NCBI GenBank assembly: GCA_037501455.1
Contig: CM074855.1
Span: 51,281,001 to 51,345,000, forward strand
Direction: 5' to 3'
Origin: Lantana camara
Taxonomy: Eukaryota; Streptophyta; Magnoliopsida; Lamiales; Verbenaceae
Length of the DNA stretch: 64,000 nt
This document shows, in pieces, positions 11,044 to 22,848 of the stretch. The notes beneath the pieces were generated by a model that ran no database searches, was not told where the DNA came from, and worked only from the letters and a program-made list of their open reading frames with translations. The position numbers and the translations under genes were made by a program. Every line of letters begins with the position of its first letter. The stretch's first letter is position 1.

Positions 11044-12115
11044 TGTAACAGCCCAAAACAGGGCCTGGATGAAAACAATAAGTTAAGGCAGTGGTAAAGC
11101 GTTTATAGACCGTGATCCAACTTTTTGAATCATCATGCATTGCATTCTTACATGAACTTGGTGCTCGTATATGATCTGACATGTTTTAAGGGGGAATTCT
11201 TGACCTTTGATTCAGTTTACTATTCATAACCCGAGCCTACCTTGTTCATATTGCTACTCGAACCCTAGAGGTTCATCACACATGTTTCCCAATCATTTGA
11301 ACTTGTTTCCCGAACTCAGAAAGTCTTTCTTGAGCCATAAGGGTAATTTTGGAACTTACCGACCAAAGTTACTATTCATCAAAAAATGAGCTTTTGATTC
11401 TGATACCTTTTCCTACCCAAGTTACAGTAGAATCGATCCTTGAGTCGAGACGAGTCTTTTGAAATCATTCTTGGCTTGGAAATCCATTCTGGAACTTTGT
11501 TTTATTGAAAACGTTTTTGAAAACCCTAGTTTACTATTCCTTTTACGAACGGTTTTCATTCGGAAAGTGTTTTCTCTTCGGATTTGCACTACTTGAGCTA
11601 TTTCAAGATTTTTGAGATGTTTTACAACTCTTGATTCAAGCCCTAGCTTGAAATTTTGAAGCGTACGTTCGTACGTGAGAATTCACTATTCATCCTACGT
11701 TTTCAACTTTTTAACGGTAAAACGTTTTATAGTCGATTTTGGACTCAAAACGCTTCTCGATTTATTTCTTGAATTTTGGAAGCAATCCGGACTTGAAAAT
11801 CATTCTAGAAAGTCGTTTTTCACTCATGTCGAGTTTCGAGCTCAAAACTTTTATTCACTAAAACTAATGTATCTTTCAAACGGTAAATCCGATTTCGACG
11901 AATGAATATGCGTTTCGAAGCTAATTTTCTTGCCGTCGGAATGGTTAAACTTCCAGCCACTTATCCTTGAGTCTTGGGGGACGAAATTACAGAAATACCC
12001 CCAGCAGTCCCATTTTAGCTTCAACATGCCTAAAGCTTCCAAGAGAAGTTATTCCACTTTTGCTCTCCTACCCTTCTCCACATTTTATTTCCAAGGTGAG
12101 GGGCTTCTCTTCAAC

Positions 12116-12124
12116 TATAAATAG
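12116..12124 (+). promoter_or_regulatory. TATA box of element B 5' LTR
   Basis: TATAAATAG lies in a CT-rich context about 1.07 kb into the LTR and is followed within 60 bp by a pyrimidine-rich leader. The same box is at 32802-32810 in the 3' LTR. Transcription would start about 30 bp downstream, which makes U3 about 1.1 kb and R-U5 about 3 kb. Confidence 0.6.
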
Positions 12125-13020
12125 AGCGTTCATGGCATTTCATTCCTTGCTCAAAGTTGTGTTCACAACACCCTTTCTTCTCTCCCTCTCCCACTCTTTG
12201 CCGTCGGCCACCCCCCCCTTGTAGCTAGGTTAGTTTGTTTTGTTTTTATGTTATGTTTAGTTTAGTTTATGTTTTTATGTTATGGTATATTTATATTATG
12301 TTTAGGTTGGGTCTTAGGGTCTTCCCTAAGCCATATAGGATTTTATTTTATGCATTTATTATATAGTTTTCATGATATGTTTCAATAGATGTTTATATGT
12401 TTTAATTGTTTAGTATATGCTTGAATATGTTATCAATTGCTCTAGTATATGCTATGATCATGTGATATGATTGTTATATTATGAGAATTGATGCATGATT
12501 ATGGAATTTGAATTATGTTCATGCATGTTAGCTAATGGAATAGTGACTTACAAGTAATTATGTCACAACTTGTTACATGTTGATATTGGAATTAAATTGT
12601 TACATGTTACATGCCTAAAGGTTCATGATATATGATATGATATGATATGATATATGTTGTGACATGTTGTCACATTGTTATATGATTCTTGAATTATGAA
12701 TTGAGCTTATGTTATGATATGGATTAATGGATTAGTGCCTTGATTATGTTATACACTTTAATAGTGTCACATGTTATAACCTAAGATAGAATAGTGTTTC
12801 ATAACTTGATCTTATGCCTTAATTGGATCTCTTAACTATAGGTTATACCTTTAACCTAGATCACACTTGATTATATTAACATGAACTTGAAACTATAGGT
12901 TATAATCAAGATCATAATTTGATTAGGGTGTGTGTGTGTGTGTTCGTGCATGGTGTGTGTGTGTACCGTGTGTGTGTGGGTGTGTGTATAGTAAGGGTTT
13001 GACCCGACCCTTTGACCCGA

Positions 13021-13099
13021 CATGTGAATAGTAACCTGTGAATAGTAATCTGAATTGTAATCTTGAATAGTACTTTTGAATAGTGCTTTTGAATAGTAA
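13021..13099. repeat. TGAATAGT motif cluster in B LTR
   Basis: Five copies of (G/T)TGAATAGT lie within 80 bp, spaced 13-27 bp apart. The same motif in inverted form (ACTATTCAT) occurs at about 11220, 11371 and 11683 in the first part of the LTR, plus a variant near 11532. Confidence 0.7.
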
Positions 13100-13784
13100 A
13101 AATGAATTAAAACTTGTGCTTTCTCTATAGACAATTGCACCTAAGGTTTCCATATCCAGGGTCTAAAATGTGTTTTCAAAATGTGTTTTCTTTCGTAGAC
13201 TTGTTTCTTAACCTAAGGTTTGCGATAGGATTCTTAACTTGACTAGAGCTTACTCGGTTACAGTAAGATCATAGTCTAACGTTAAGAGTAACTCATTTTG
13301 ATGTATTCCTTTGTGTGTTACCTCTCTTGAATACCTTAAATGGTATTACTCTCTTGTGTTACATGTTCTTTACATGTTCTTTGTTCATTGTTTCATGCAT
13401 TTCATATGCATCTTGGTTAGTAGTGGGTCTTAGTTCTTAAGCTCACTCTAGTGCACCACCTACAGGAGTTAAAGTTGAGCACTGGGATCCCCAGGGCACC
13501 GTATAATCTGTCTACCAACCTTTGTTACTGATAGGTGAGGTGAAGTTATAAATGTTTTCCAACTGGAACCACGATTATATTATCGTATCATATGTTTTGA
13601 AATTCAAAGCTAAACCTTGTTTTGAACTATCCCTTTTATCGGGACATTCTCTTGAAAGGATCATTTATACTTTAATAGTATACCTTGATCAATAGTACAT
13701 GTTTTCCAAAGTTCTGCATTCTTGTTCAAAGACAGTTACATGTTTTGCATATGTTTTCAAAGTACAGTTTACACATAGAATCAC

Positions 13785-13870
13785 ATGTTTTCAGACAGAA
13801 TCATATGTTTTACAGACAGCATCACATGTTTTCAGACAGAATCATATGTTTTACAGACAGCATCATATGT
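13785..13870 (+). repeat. 41-bp minisatellite in B 5' LTR (two units)
   Basis: The unit contains CAGACAGAATCATATG followed by TTTTACAGACAGCATC. The 5' LTR has two units. The 3' LTR has three (34498-34615). Confidence 0.8.
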
Positions 13871-14055
13871 TACAGTTACAGTTTCACATGTTAGTTAGCA
13901 TACTGGAGTGATACTCTGGTCACTGCTAATCTTAAATGCAAGCATACAGTTTACAGTTTGGGCCCGGCGGTTATGTGTGGAGGTGATGCTCGGGAGGTGA
14001 GCGCCAACGACATCACCAATACCGGCCGCCACACTTAGACTATTGACACCGACTT

Positions 14056-14659
14056 TTAACAGGAGGTTTGTTAAGTCAGGACAATCTATCTGGGAACGGA
14101 CAGCAAATCTGTTCCCATTACATGTTTACAGGTCGCCTAGGGCTAGCTACCCGAAGTGACAACCGGTGGAGGATGGTGCATGTTTGTATGTGTTGGTAAG
14201 AGTTGTTGTTGACCTTGGTCCAATAGTCTACTGTGTGCGGAGTTGTTGTTGATATTGGTCCAATGCTCTACTTTATGTGGGGTTATTGTTGATCTTGGTC
14301 CGATACTCTACTATACGTGGAATTACTGTTGTTCCTGGTCTGATGCTCTACCGAATCATGTTTTTCTGGAGTAAGGATGGAGGATGGTTCATATCTGGAA
14401 AAGTTCACTTTACCCTTATCCCGTTTTATGAAAGAACTATGAACCCTCAACAGCATATGTGTGCGCGTGTGATAGCATTCATGAAAATGTTTTATAACGT
14501 GCATTCTTTTACAGCATCGCATTCAAAGAGTTTTATCAATCGAACTTGTTTCGAGTTCTTCTTTAAAGTATCGCATTTAACAGTTTTGAACTTTACTTCA
14601 AGTTCTTTATCATTCAGTACTTTCTTTAAAGTATTCCCTCACTTAGTCCTTTTGACTAA
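14056..14659 (+). other. conserved hairpin module, B 5' LTR
   Basis: H1 is at 14056-14074 (TTAAC/GTTAA, loop beginning AGGAGGTT), and H4 is at 14643-14659 (TTAGTC/GACTAA). Between them is a 7-bp stem TGGGAAC/GTTCCCA (14091-14117) in the position of H2, but without the GTCATGT loop. The H1 loop and the H4 position match families A, C and E, while the stems differ and still pair. Confidence 0.5.
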
Positions 14660-15191
14660 TACCTCTCCTGTTTTCTTGCCTCGTGGTTTCAGGTCTTGCA
14701 GCCGCAGTCTAGAGGTATCTTGAAGCTCTAGATTGTCATTTTTGTTTCAGTCAGGACTTAGTATTACTTTCTTTTGTGTCCTGCATATGTTTTATGGCTG
14801 CATCACTTTATGTTTCTGTATATGTTTCTGAATACTTGAGTATCTTTGTTATACTCTTTCTGCTACTCTGTTACCGATATTTTGAACTCTGGTTTATCGG
14901 TACTTATATGTGAATCTGTTATATGTTCTGATATGCCGAGTCTCTCTTACACGATCAATATGTTCTTGCTTGTTACATGCCATCATGCACATGTTTTGAA
15001 AAGTTTTAAAATACTCTGATTTTCCGCTGCATAGCCACATCGTTGTACATGTATAGTTCTGATAGACAGCCGTTCGCTGGAGTATTTCTTGAGTGATGGC
15101 TCACACCATTACTTGAGAGGTGCTTCAGTGCGGGGGTTGAGACGCCGCTCTCCTCTTGTTCTGGTACGGGTGGGGGCGTTACAGCCTGAGG

Positions 15192-15203
15192 TGGTATCAG
15201 AGC
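15192..15203 (+). other. primer-binding site of element B
   Basis: TGGTATCAGAGC begins 9 bases after the end of the B 5' LTR and matches initiator Met tRNA. Confidence 0.93.
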
Positions 15204-15370
15204 ATCGGGTTAAGTAAAAAGAGACTTAACCTAGATTGCTCTCATGTTGCATCATGGATTGTTCACGCATTGCATCCAGTATCATTCTCATATTGCATCG
15301 AGACAGGATATTTGGGGATTGCATGGTTCTGTTATCTGGATTTCATATCTGTGGTATCTTCTGTATAGCT

Positions 15371-16051
15371 ATGGCAGTTCAGCCACACCAGGATCCTAAT
15401 CAGCAGATGGATGAGGCTTTCTTTGAGCAGTTTGAGACCCCGCGTACTGTGGCAGTTTCTCGCCGTGGAGGCACTCGTTTCTACACTTGGCGTAGGTCTA
15501 GGAACAGTGGCAGGCCTGGGTATTCCTATCCTAACAGAGTTGTGCACTATCTCGAGTCTGAGAGAGATGGTTACTTTCAGGAGTATCAGAGGACCCGTGA
15601 GGCCAGGTTGGAGTCTCTGCGCTATCAGGATCAGTCACTGCAGTACCAGATTGATAGGGACATCGCTCGTGAGCATGCTGCAGAGATGACTCATATTGCT
15701 GATCAGAGGGATGCTCGTATTGCTGAGCTGGAGGCAGATCTTATGCAGATGACTATCAATCGCGACACCTCTATGGAGCGTCACCAGCACTACCGTGCCC
15801 GCGTGAGAGCTCACCTGTATGATACCTATCACTTATCCGATGATCAGGCGGTTGAGGAGGTCGAGGGTCAGGATGTCAGTCAGGCTTCTCAGGAGCCCGA
15901 GCCTATGCAGGAGCAGTCTGATGGAGGCGATGGAGGATCTGATGATGATGATGATGGCGGAGATGAGCCAGCAGGACACAGACAGGGTGAGGTTGTTGCC
16001 GTTTCTGATGACACCACCAGGGGTTCGTTGGATCACAGTTATCAGGGTTGA
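15371..16051 (+). CDS. extra ORF upstream of gag in element B, coiled-coil protein
   Basis: This is a 226-aa open frame between the primer site and gag. I take the ATG at 15371 (MAVQPHQDPN); the frame is open further upstream to about 15236. There is no retroviral domain I recognise. The middle (about residues 60-150) is rich in Glu, Arg, Gln and Leu with heptad-like spacing, and looks like a coiled coil. The C-terminal part is very acidic, with runs of Asp and Gly (about residues 190-205). The A and C elements have no frame here; their gag starts about 200 bp after the primer site. Additional ORFs before gag are known in some plant Ty3/gypsy groups such as Ogre, but I see no sequence match to those from memory. 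That it has no stops although the adjacent gag-pol has four suggests either selection before insertion or chance. Confidence 0.65.
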   Translation: MAVQPHQDPNQQMDEAFFEQFETPRTVAVSRRGGTRFYTWRRSRNSGRPGYSYPNRVVHYLESERDGYFQEYQRTREARLESLRYQDQSLQYQIDRDIAREHAAEMTHIADQRDARIAELEADLMQMTINRDTSMERHQHYRARVRAHLYDTYHLSDDQAVEEVEGQDVSQASQEPEPMQEQSDGGDGGSDDDDDGGDEPAGHRQGEVVAVSDDTTRGSLDHSYQG

Positions 16052-16869
16052 TTGCTGATGGGAGATTTCTGTATATAGTACTGATGCATATATATCTATC
16101 TATGGATGGCGGACGTATAACCGGGACAGTTCAAGACTGACTTTTGGATGAGGGGATGTATAGCTCTGGTAGATGATCCCCGACTTTTGGCACCACGGAT
16201 GACGGTTCAGATGACTTGGTACCTACTAGGATATTTTCAGTAGGGTTGGACGGATTGGTAAGGCCTGTAAGGGAGTCAACTCGATAGTATTGGTTCCTCC
16301 CCATTTTGAATTAATACTGTTAACATGTGGCCTGTAGTAAATTTTACCAAACCTTGCACAGTTATAACACTTTCGGCTTTATGTTGAATATCTGTTTACT
16401 GCTTTCCATAACTGTCATTGCATGAGTCTTAGAGTTGCTTTAAGATACCATTAGGACCGTTGATAGGATAATGCCATTTCATTTATTGTTAGCATGCTAT
16501 TATTCTTAATATGTTGAATACGCTTCTGGATATGTTGATCATGTTACAGTTCTTGTTGTTATGACAGTACACGTTCTGTTCCCGTTTTACATGTTGATCA
16601 TGTTTTGGGATATGTTATACATGTTTCTGATATGTTGATATGTTACCCGAGCTTTTGTTCCCGTTTATATGATGTCTGATAGTTGTTTCTGATTATATGA
16701 TATGTTTGGAGATCTTGAATCTTTGCTGACATGTTGTTATGGGAATGTGTTGTTCTCATACTTATGTGTGACTACGTGAGAATGTGAATACGTGGTTACG
16801 GATTCTGTGAATCATTATATGTCATGCATCGAATATATGTATCTGAATGCTTGTGAATTCACTAACAAC
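16052..16869. other. non-coding spacer between ORF1 and gag of B
   Basis: This is about 820 bp of AT-rich sequence with repeated TGTTGATATG- and ATGTTGATCATG-like words. No open frame of note and no recognisable signal is seen. It could hold an intron or an internal promoter for gag, but nothing here shows that. Confidence 0.5.
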
Positions 16870-19800
16870 ATGCCACCGAGAAGAGCACCCCGGAATCGTG
16901 TACCACCACTGCCACCCCAAAGAAATGTCACGCCACCCCCTGAAAGGGAAGGAACTCCGGAATTAAGGGATGTGCTACAATAATTTATGAGGGCTTGTGC
17001 ACCGAGAGATAATCCTCCTAATGAGAGATCATTGGAGAAGTTTCTGAGGATGAATCCGCCTAAGTTCTATGGAGAACCGAACGACCTAAAGGCTGAGAAT
17101 TGGATTACTAGTCTTGAGAAGATTTTCGAGGCTATGGAGATCTACCCAGAGGATCGTGAACGAGTTCGATATGCTACTTTTCTTATGGAAGGAGCTGCAT
17201 ACAATTGGTGGAAGCACGTTCAGCACATGTGGATTGAGAATAACGTTGAAGGAAGTTGGGATGAGTTTATCAGAGAGTTTCAGCAGAAGTATACTCCTCA
17301 AGTGACTCGTGATGCACGAGAGGCTGAGTTTATGAATCTGGCTCAGGGAACTATGAATGTGATGGAGTATGAGGCTAGGTTTGTGAGGCTGATCAAGTAT
17401 GCGCCTCATATTCTGACTGATGAGTGTCGCAAGACGAAGAGGTTTATCGATGGACTGAAGCCTGAACTTCGGTTGGCACTTGCTTCTTTGGTTATTGAGA
17501 CCTACAACCAGGTCGTTGATAGAGCGCTAAGGGTTGAAGCTGCACACAAGGAGATCAAGATAACTACTGCCCGTCAAGGACCTTCTAACCCTAAGCCTTA
17601 TCAAGGGAATAAGCGACCTTCCGGATCTTTTCCCCAAGGAACTGGAAAGAGGCTAATGGTAACACCACAGCGTCAGCAGCAGAACGCTCCACCGAAACAG
17701 CAAGCACAGAAGCAGAAAGCGCCACAGCAGTACCAGAGGGCGCCACAATAGCAGAAAGCGCCTCAGCCAGGTCTGGAGGAAATTGTTTGCCGATATTGAC
17801 GCCGAACGGGACACATTGAGGAGAACTGTCGCAAGAAAGCTGGACAGCATTTCGCGTGTGGTTCCCCTGAGCACCAGATGGATAGTTGCCCGTACAAGAT
17901 CAGGAGATTTGGGGTCCAGGATAAAGGAAAAGTAGTGGTGGGTACGACGAACAAACCGGTGGTCAGAGGCAGAGCTTATGCTTTGGATGGTAAGGAGGAG
18001 GTTGATCCTTCGTCTGTTGTGGAAGGTATTGTGCACATTCTTAACACGCCAGTTAAGGTCTTGTATGACCCTGGTGCCATGCATTCATTTGTTGCTTCTA
18101 AATTATGTGCGCATTTACAGTTTCCGCTTGAATACTTACCATATAAATTTGAAGTGAGTTCTCCTTTGGGAACTTGCCTTGTTTCGGATCAAGTATATAA
18201 ACGCTGCCCTATATGTATTGGTACCCGTTGTTACCCGACGGATCTTATTGAGTTACCGATGACAAGATACGATGTTATACTTGGTATGGATTGGTTGTCT
18301 AAGTACCGAGCTAAGTTGGATTGTTACAAGAAAGAGATCATCTTGGAAGAAGATGAAAGTCGGACATCAGAAGGGAAAGTTGAGAAGTTATCAGTGATTT
18401 CTTCGATGGAAGCTAAGAAGTTGATTCAGAAAGGAGCTAGTGGATTTTTGGCTTATCTTTTGAATAGACCGAAAGATCAACTTAAGATTGAAGAAGTGGA
18501 AGTGGTGAATGAATTCTTAGATGTGTTTCCTGAGTATTTGGATTCGTTACCCCCTGACCGAGAGTTGGAGTTTACGATCGAGACGATATCAGGAGCTGAA
18601 CCGTACTCGAAGACACCTTATAGAATGGCTCCAGCTGAATTAGATGAACTGAGAAAGCAATTGGACGAGGTGATTGAGTCAGGATATGTTCGACCGAGCA
18701 CATCGCCGTGGGGAGCGCCTGTGCTTTTCGTTAAGAAGAAGGATGGATCATTGCGTTTATGCATTGACTATCGGGAGCTGAACAGGATGACAATCAAGAA
18801 TAAATATCCTCTCCCTCATATCGAAGAGCTGTTCGACATACTACAAGGATCAAAGGTCTACTCCAAGTTAGATCTTAGACAAGGGTATTATCAATTGAAG
18901 ATCAGGGAAGCAGATATTCCTAAGACTGCTTTCAACAGCCGATATGGACATTATGAGTTTGTAGTAATGCCGTTTGGTTTGACGAACGCACCAGCTGCAT
19001 TCATGGATATGATGCACCGTATATTCAAGTCGTTTCTTGACAAGTTTGTAGTGATCTTCATCGACGATATTTTGGTATTTTCAAAGACACCGGAGGAACA
19101 TGCTGAACATCTTCGAATCGTGTTACGCACTTTGCTGGATCACAAGCTATATGCAAAGTTCAGTAAATGTGAGTTCTGGCTTGAGAGAGTTACGTTTCTC
19201 GGACACATCATATCAGGATCTGGAATCGAAGTAGATCCCTCGAAGATCGAGACCATTATGGATTGGAAATCACCGAAGAATCCTTCAGAAGTGAGGAGTT
19301 TTCTGGGATTAGCTGGTTACTACCGGAGGTTTGTCCAAGATTTCTCGAAGATAGCTACACCTCTCACTAAGTTGACAAAGAAAGAAGGAAAGTTTGAATG
19401 GATGGAGAAGTGTGAGCAAAGTTTTCAAAGATTGAAAGAGATGCTAACAACTGCACCCGTGTTAGCATTACCAGAAGGAAAAGAAAGTTATACTGTCTAC
19501 ACCGATGCTTCGAAAGAAGGACTAGGAGGAGTTTTGATGCAGAATGGAAAGGTGATTGCATATGCATCAAGGAAACTCAAAACGCATGAAGTTAACTACC
19601 CAACTCATGATTTGGAGTTAGCCGCGATAATTTTTGCTCTTGGAAAGTGGAGACATTACCTGTATCGAGTTACGTTTGAGATCTTTACTGATCATAAGAG
19701 CCTGCGATATCTATTCACTCAGAAGGAGTTGAATATGTGACAGAGGAGATGGATGGAATTTCTGGAGGACTACGATTGCATTATTCAATACCATCCAGGA

Positions 19801-19899
19801 AAGGCGAATGTTGTAGCCGATGCACTAAGCAGGAAAGTTCATTTGGCACAGATTTCTGCCAACCCCGAGATTGATCGAAGAGAAAGAATGGAGGTGATA
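16870..19899 (+). pseudogene. element B gag-pol, 5' part (Gag to RNase H), four stops, cut by C
   Basis: A single frame starts at ATG 16870 (MPPRRAPRN). It encodes Gag with AYNWW (about 17200), a CCHC knuckle (17788-17829), protease with DPGAMHS (about 18067), reverse transcriptase with FIDD (about 19057-19068), RNase H with YTDAS (about 19497), and the tether ending in DALSRK (about 19818-19835). In-frame stops are TAA at 16981, TAG at 17749, TGA at 17797 and TGA at 19738. The 17797 stop replaces the second cysteine of the first knuckle. The reading frame breaks at 19899, where element C inserted into the RNase H-integrase linker, and resumes at 30198. The 10,303-bp offset restores the frame exactly. 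Confidence 0.92.
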
Positions 19900-20880
19900 T
19901 GTAACGCCCCGGTTTCCGGATGATCAGGTAAGCACGCCACGTGTGAGTTGCGTGTAGGTTTTATTTTATTTCTTTAATTTATAATATATTCTTACGTGGC
20001 ATTCATAATTTTATAAAATTCATGAAACATTGTTTCTATAAATCATTTGATTTCATATCATCAAAAAATATTATTTCATTACATGGAAAATATTTATTGC
20101 ATGAGACAATTACCGAAAGCATTTCAAATTACCAATTTGTCCCTAAATATTCATTTTAAAACTTTGGGGACTTAATTGCATGATTCTTCAAGGATATGAT
20201 TGATCACTTTCAAAACCTACCTACACCTTATTGCATAACTTAAACAATTGAAGGAGTAATTGGCAAATTGAGCAATTTCACACATTTCCATGGGATGAAT
20301 CACGTTATACCATTTCCATGAGCTTCCATGAACTCATTTTTTTCATCCAAAATTCACCAAACCCATTTGCTCTCTCTCGGTACTCCAAGGAAGAAAAGGG
20401 AAGGAGTGATTTCTCTCCCAATCATCAGGATTTCAAGAAATTTGCCAAGCTTTTGAAAGTTGATCATCATTTTCTCCTATTTTCTCCATTTCCTCCATTG
20501 TTAAGGTTGGTTGAGCATGAATGATGATTCTTGATCATATATGTACAAGTTAGGGTTTGGGATTTATGGGCTAGATGGATTAATTGAATATGAAAGCATG
20601 ATTCTATGATCATATTAGGAATTATGGCATGATTCTTTCATGGTTGGTTGGGAAAATTTAAGCTTGGATGATCAAAATGATCATGTACATGAAACCTTGA
20701 AAGCTTGAAGATATAGCATGGTTTATGTGTTTAAATGTTATAGTAGTGTCTATTGAACATATATGTATCATATTTCCAGAAGTTGTTAACTTGGTTGATT
20801 AAAATGGATTTTTTGGTTGGCTTTGTTGTTGATTGCCGTAGCCCTCCCCTGTTTTGCTCTGTTTTCCAGTTGCAGAAACT

Positions 20881-21107
20881 GGGAATGGCCGTTCCTAGCC
20901 TCAAGGCATTGTGGGAACGGGCGTTCCCATCCCTTTCCAAAATTTAGGCGGCCGAGCATGGGAACGGCCGTTCCCATTTTGGCCTTGTGCCGGAAGGGCC
21001 GTTCCCATCTTAGACGCATTTTAAAATGAAAAACGTTGGAACGTTTCTTGGGGCTGCATGGGAATGACCGTTCCCATTTTACAAAGGGGACCGGAACGGC
21101 CGTTCCC
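20881..21107. repeat. six-copy palindrome array in C 5' LTR
   Basis: The consensus is GGGAACGGCCGTTCCC. Copies are at about 20881-20896, 20913-20928, 20960-20975, 20992-21006, 21060-21075 and 21093-21107; the third is perfect, the sixth is perfect over 14 bp and the others have one to three changes. Core CGGCCG and copy number match the family A array, but the arms are different (GGGAA instead of GACA). Confidence 0.9.
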
Positions 21108-21642
21108 ACCTGACATGCAGAACAAAAGTTTCTGCATAAAATTACGTTTTTGACCCCTCGATCCAACGACTTCTTTGACCCCGAATTGCTATAATATGTG
21201 CTAATATGATGTGAAATGACATGTTATCATACCACATTGCATTTTCATGGTCGTCTCGACACATTTCCGCCGTTCGTCTTATTTTAGTCATTTTAGTTCA
21301 TGTCTCATGTTTATACGTCGTATTTGCACAGGTCACGAGGGCGTGGACGGGGAGCAAGCTCCTTAGAACACTTCTTTATTATATTTGCAAGAAAAGGTGA
21401 GGTTTTGTTTTGGTAAAACGAACCCTATAACCCTTATGTGCTAGTTTTCGGCCAAAGCGTATTATAATTATGAATGATTTCAAAACCATGAACATTTCAA
21501 GCAAGCAATTCATGATTTCAAGCATGTTTAGCGAGTACATGATTGCACGTGGGCCCGAGGGTAATTCTTGAGCCAACCGGGAAAGCAAGGGCTGACGGGT
21601 AACTCCTGAATTATCCTCACATTGTTGGGATCACCCCCGAAG

Positions 21643-22128
21643 CCACTAGGAGATTAGTGGTGGAAGGAGTTTCGTGTCTAGAGGGTCATGTCCTCTACAC
21701 ACACCATGTCGTGGATAGTCGAGCCTTGCAAACTCGCTATCACCCGGTGGAAGAAGGAGACTGGGGATTAATCCGGCATGTCGGGTTATCCTCGGGTTAT
21801 TGCATGATTTCAAGCATGAAATTGTCTATGTGAGCACTAAATAAATTGCATGATCACGTATATATCAAGCAAGCAAGCATGATCACGTATTGTTCACGAT
21901 TGGGAGTTCGGTTGGAGATTGCCCTTGCTCGCCGGGGCCACATGTTCATGACATTGACAAGCATGATTAAATAAAAGTGTTAAAATGATTGGTTGTAACC
22001 TCGGGCAAAGATTAAACTTCTTGAATTATATACCTATTTTATTCTAAAGTCTTCACCTGGGGCTACAACTTGCATGTGACGCGTGATATATATATATTAT
22101 TGCCCCTCACTCAGTCTTCGATAGACTG
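21643..22128 (+). other. conserved hairpin module, C 5' LTR
   Basis: H1 is at 21643-21660 (CCACT/AGTGG, loop AGGAGATT), H2 at 21680-21696 (AGAGG/CCTCT, loop GTCATGT), H3 at 21714-21741 (GATAG plus CGAG pairing with CTCG plus CTATC, loop CCTTGCAAA) and H4 at 22112-22128 (CAGTCT/AGACTG). H5 is at 22488-22515 (eight pairs, loop ending CCATTT). Loops match family A and E while most stem pairs differ. Confidence 0.65.
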
Positions 22129-22601
22129 ATACTTCACTTTTCAGGTACCTTTGAGCGTGGTCGTGCTAGGCGGGTGTCCGGTCGTTCGAGTTTTGCATTT
22201 TCATGAGTCTAGCACCGTACCTTCATGTATATTACTTTTGAGATATTTCATGTTATTGATCGGTATTAGTATTTTTGGATACATGGTTATGTATATTATT
22301 AAGAGATGATAATGTATTGATAGTTAAAGTGGTATCTATAAGTATTTATTCGGTAAATATGGTACCGATATGTACGAATGATTTAATTGCTTCTGCTTTC
22401 ATTATCATGTTCGCTTTGATGTTGTTGGGGAGAGTGTCCCGCCTAGCTCGTCATTTTTATTGTCACCCGTTCGCTATAGTTTTGGTTTATGTATGAACTT
22501 TCCATTTCATACGTGGATCGAGGCTATAGTGCGGGGGATGTGGTGCCCAGGGGGTTAGGGTGCTACAGTATCGCTACGTACAGGGGTGCTACATCTACAG
22601 G

Positions 22602-22613
22602 TGGTATCAGAGC
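22602..22613 (+). other. primer-binding site of element C
   Basis: TGGTATCAGAGC begins 9 bases after the 5' LTR end and matches initiator Met tRNA. Confidence 0.94.
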
Positions 22614-22848
22614 CCGGTTGCAAAACCGAGGTTCTCGAGTCGTGTCGAGTCAGTCTAGGTCGCACGGCATAGGATTATGTGGTATTTGGGAGTCTGCATT
22701 TGGTTGACTTACCTGAATTACTTATTTCTTCGCATTATTTGAGCTACTTGATCTTCTTTGAACATGTGCTACTTGATATTATGGAAATTGTGTGCACACA
22801 TTTGCATTTATTGATCAAGCCACGCATGTTTAGTGATCTAATTTCAGG

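Larger units (their letters stand above)
11044..15183 (+). mobile_element. 5' LTR of element B
   Basis: This LTR is 4140 bp and runs from TGTAACAGCC to GCGTTACA. Relative to the 3' LTR it lacks 36 bp after 14371 (an AGG-flanked deletion), has one fewer 41-bp minisatellite unit (13785-13870), and has about 21 fewer bases in the GT-rich tract (12926-12985). It contains a clear TATA box, hairpins H1 (14056-14074) and H4 (14643-14659), and dispersed ACTATTCAT and TGAATAGT motifs. Small open frames here are chance frames, including the one made by the GT run. Confidence 0.93.
19900..22593 (+). mobile_element. 5' LTR of element C
   Basis: This LTR is 2694 bp, from TGTAACGCCCCGG to GGGTGCTACA. The terminal GGGTGCTACA occurs twice, 28 bp apart (ending at 22566 and 22593); the target duplication shows the outer one is the true end. 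It holds a six-copy palindrome array (20881-21107), a CCCTATAACCC block (21423-21433) and the hairpin module (21643-22128), plus the end module. A 68-codon open frame at 20318-20524 is probably chance. Confidence 0.95.

Noticed and set aside
12871..13140. Open frames rich in His-Thr on the - strand in the B LTRs
   Set aside because: They are the translation of the GT microsatellite.
20318..20524. 68-codon frame conserved in both C LTRs
   Set aside because: The two LTRs are nearly identical by descent, so conservation is uninformative; no match in the other LTR families and no recognisable domain.
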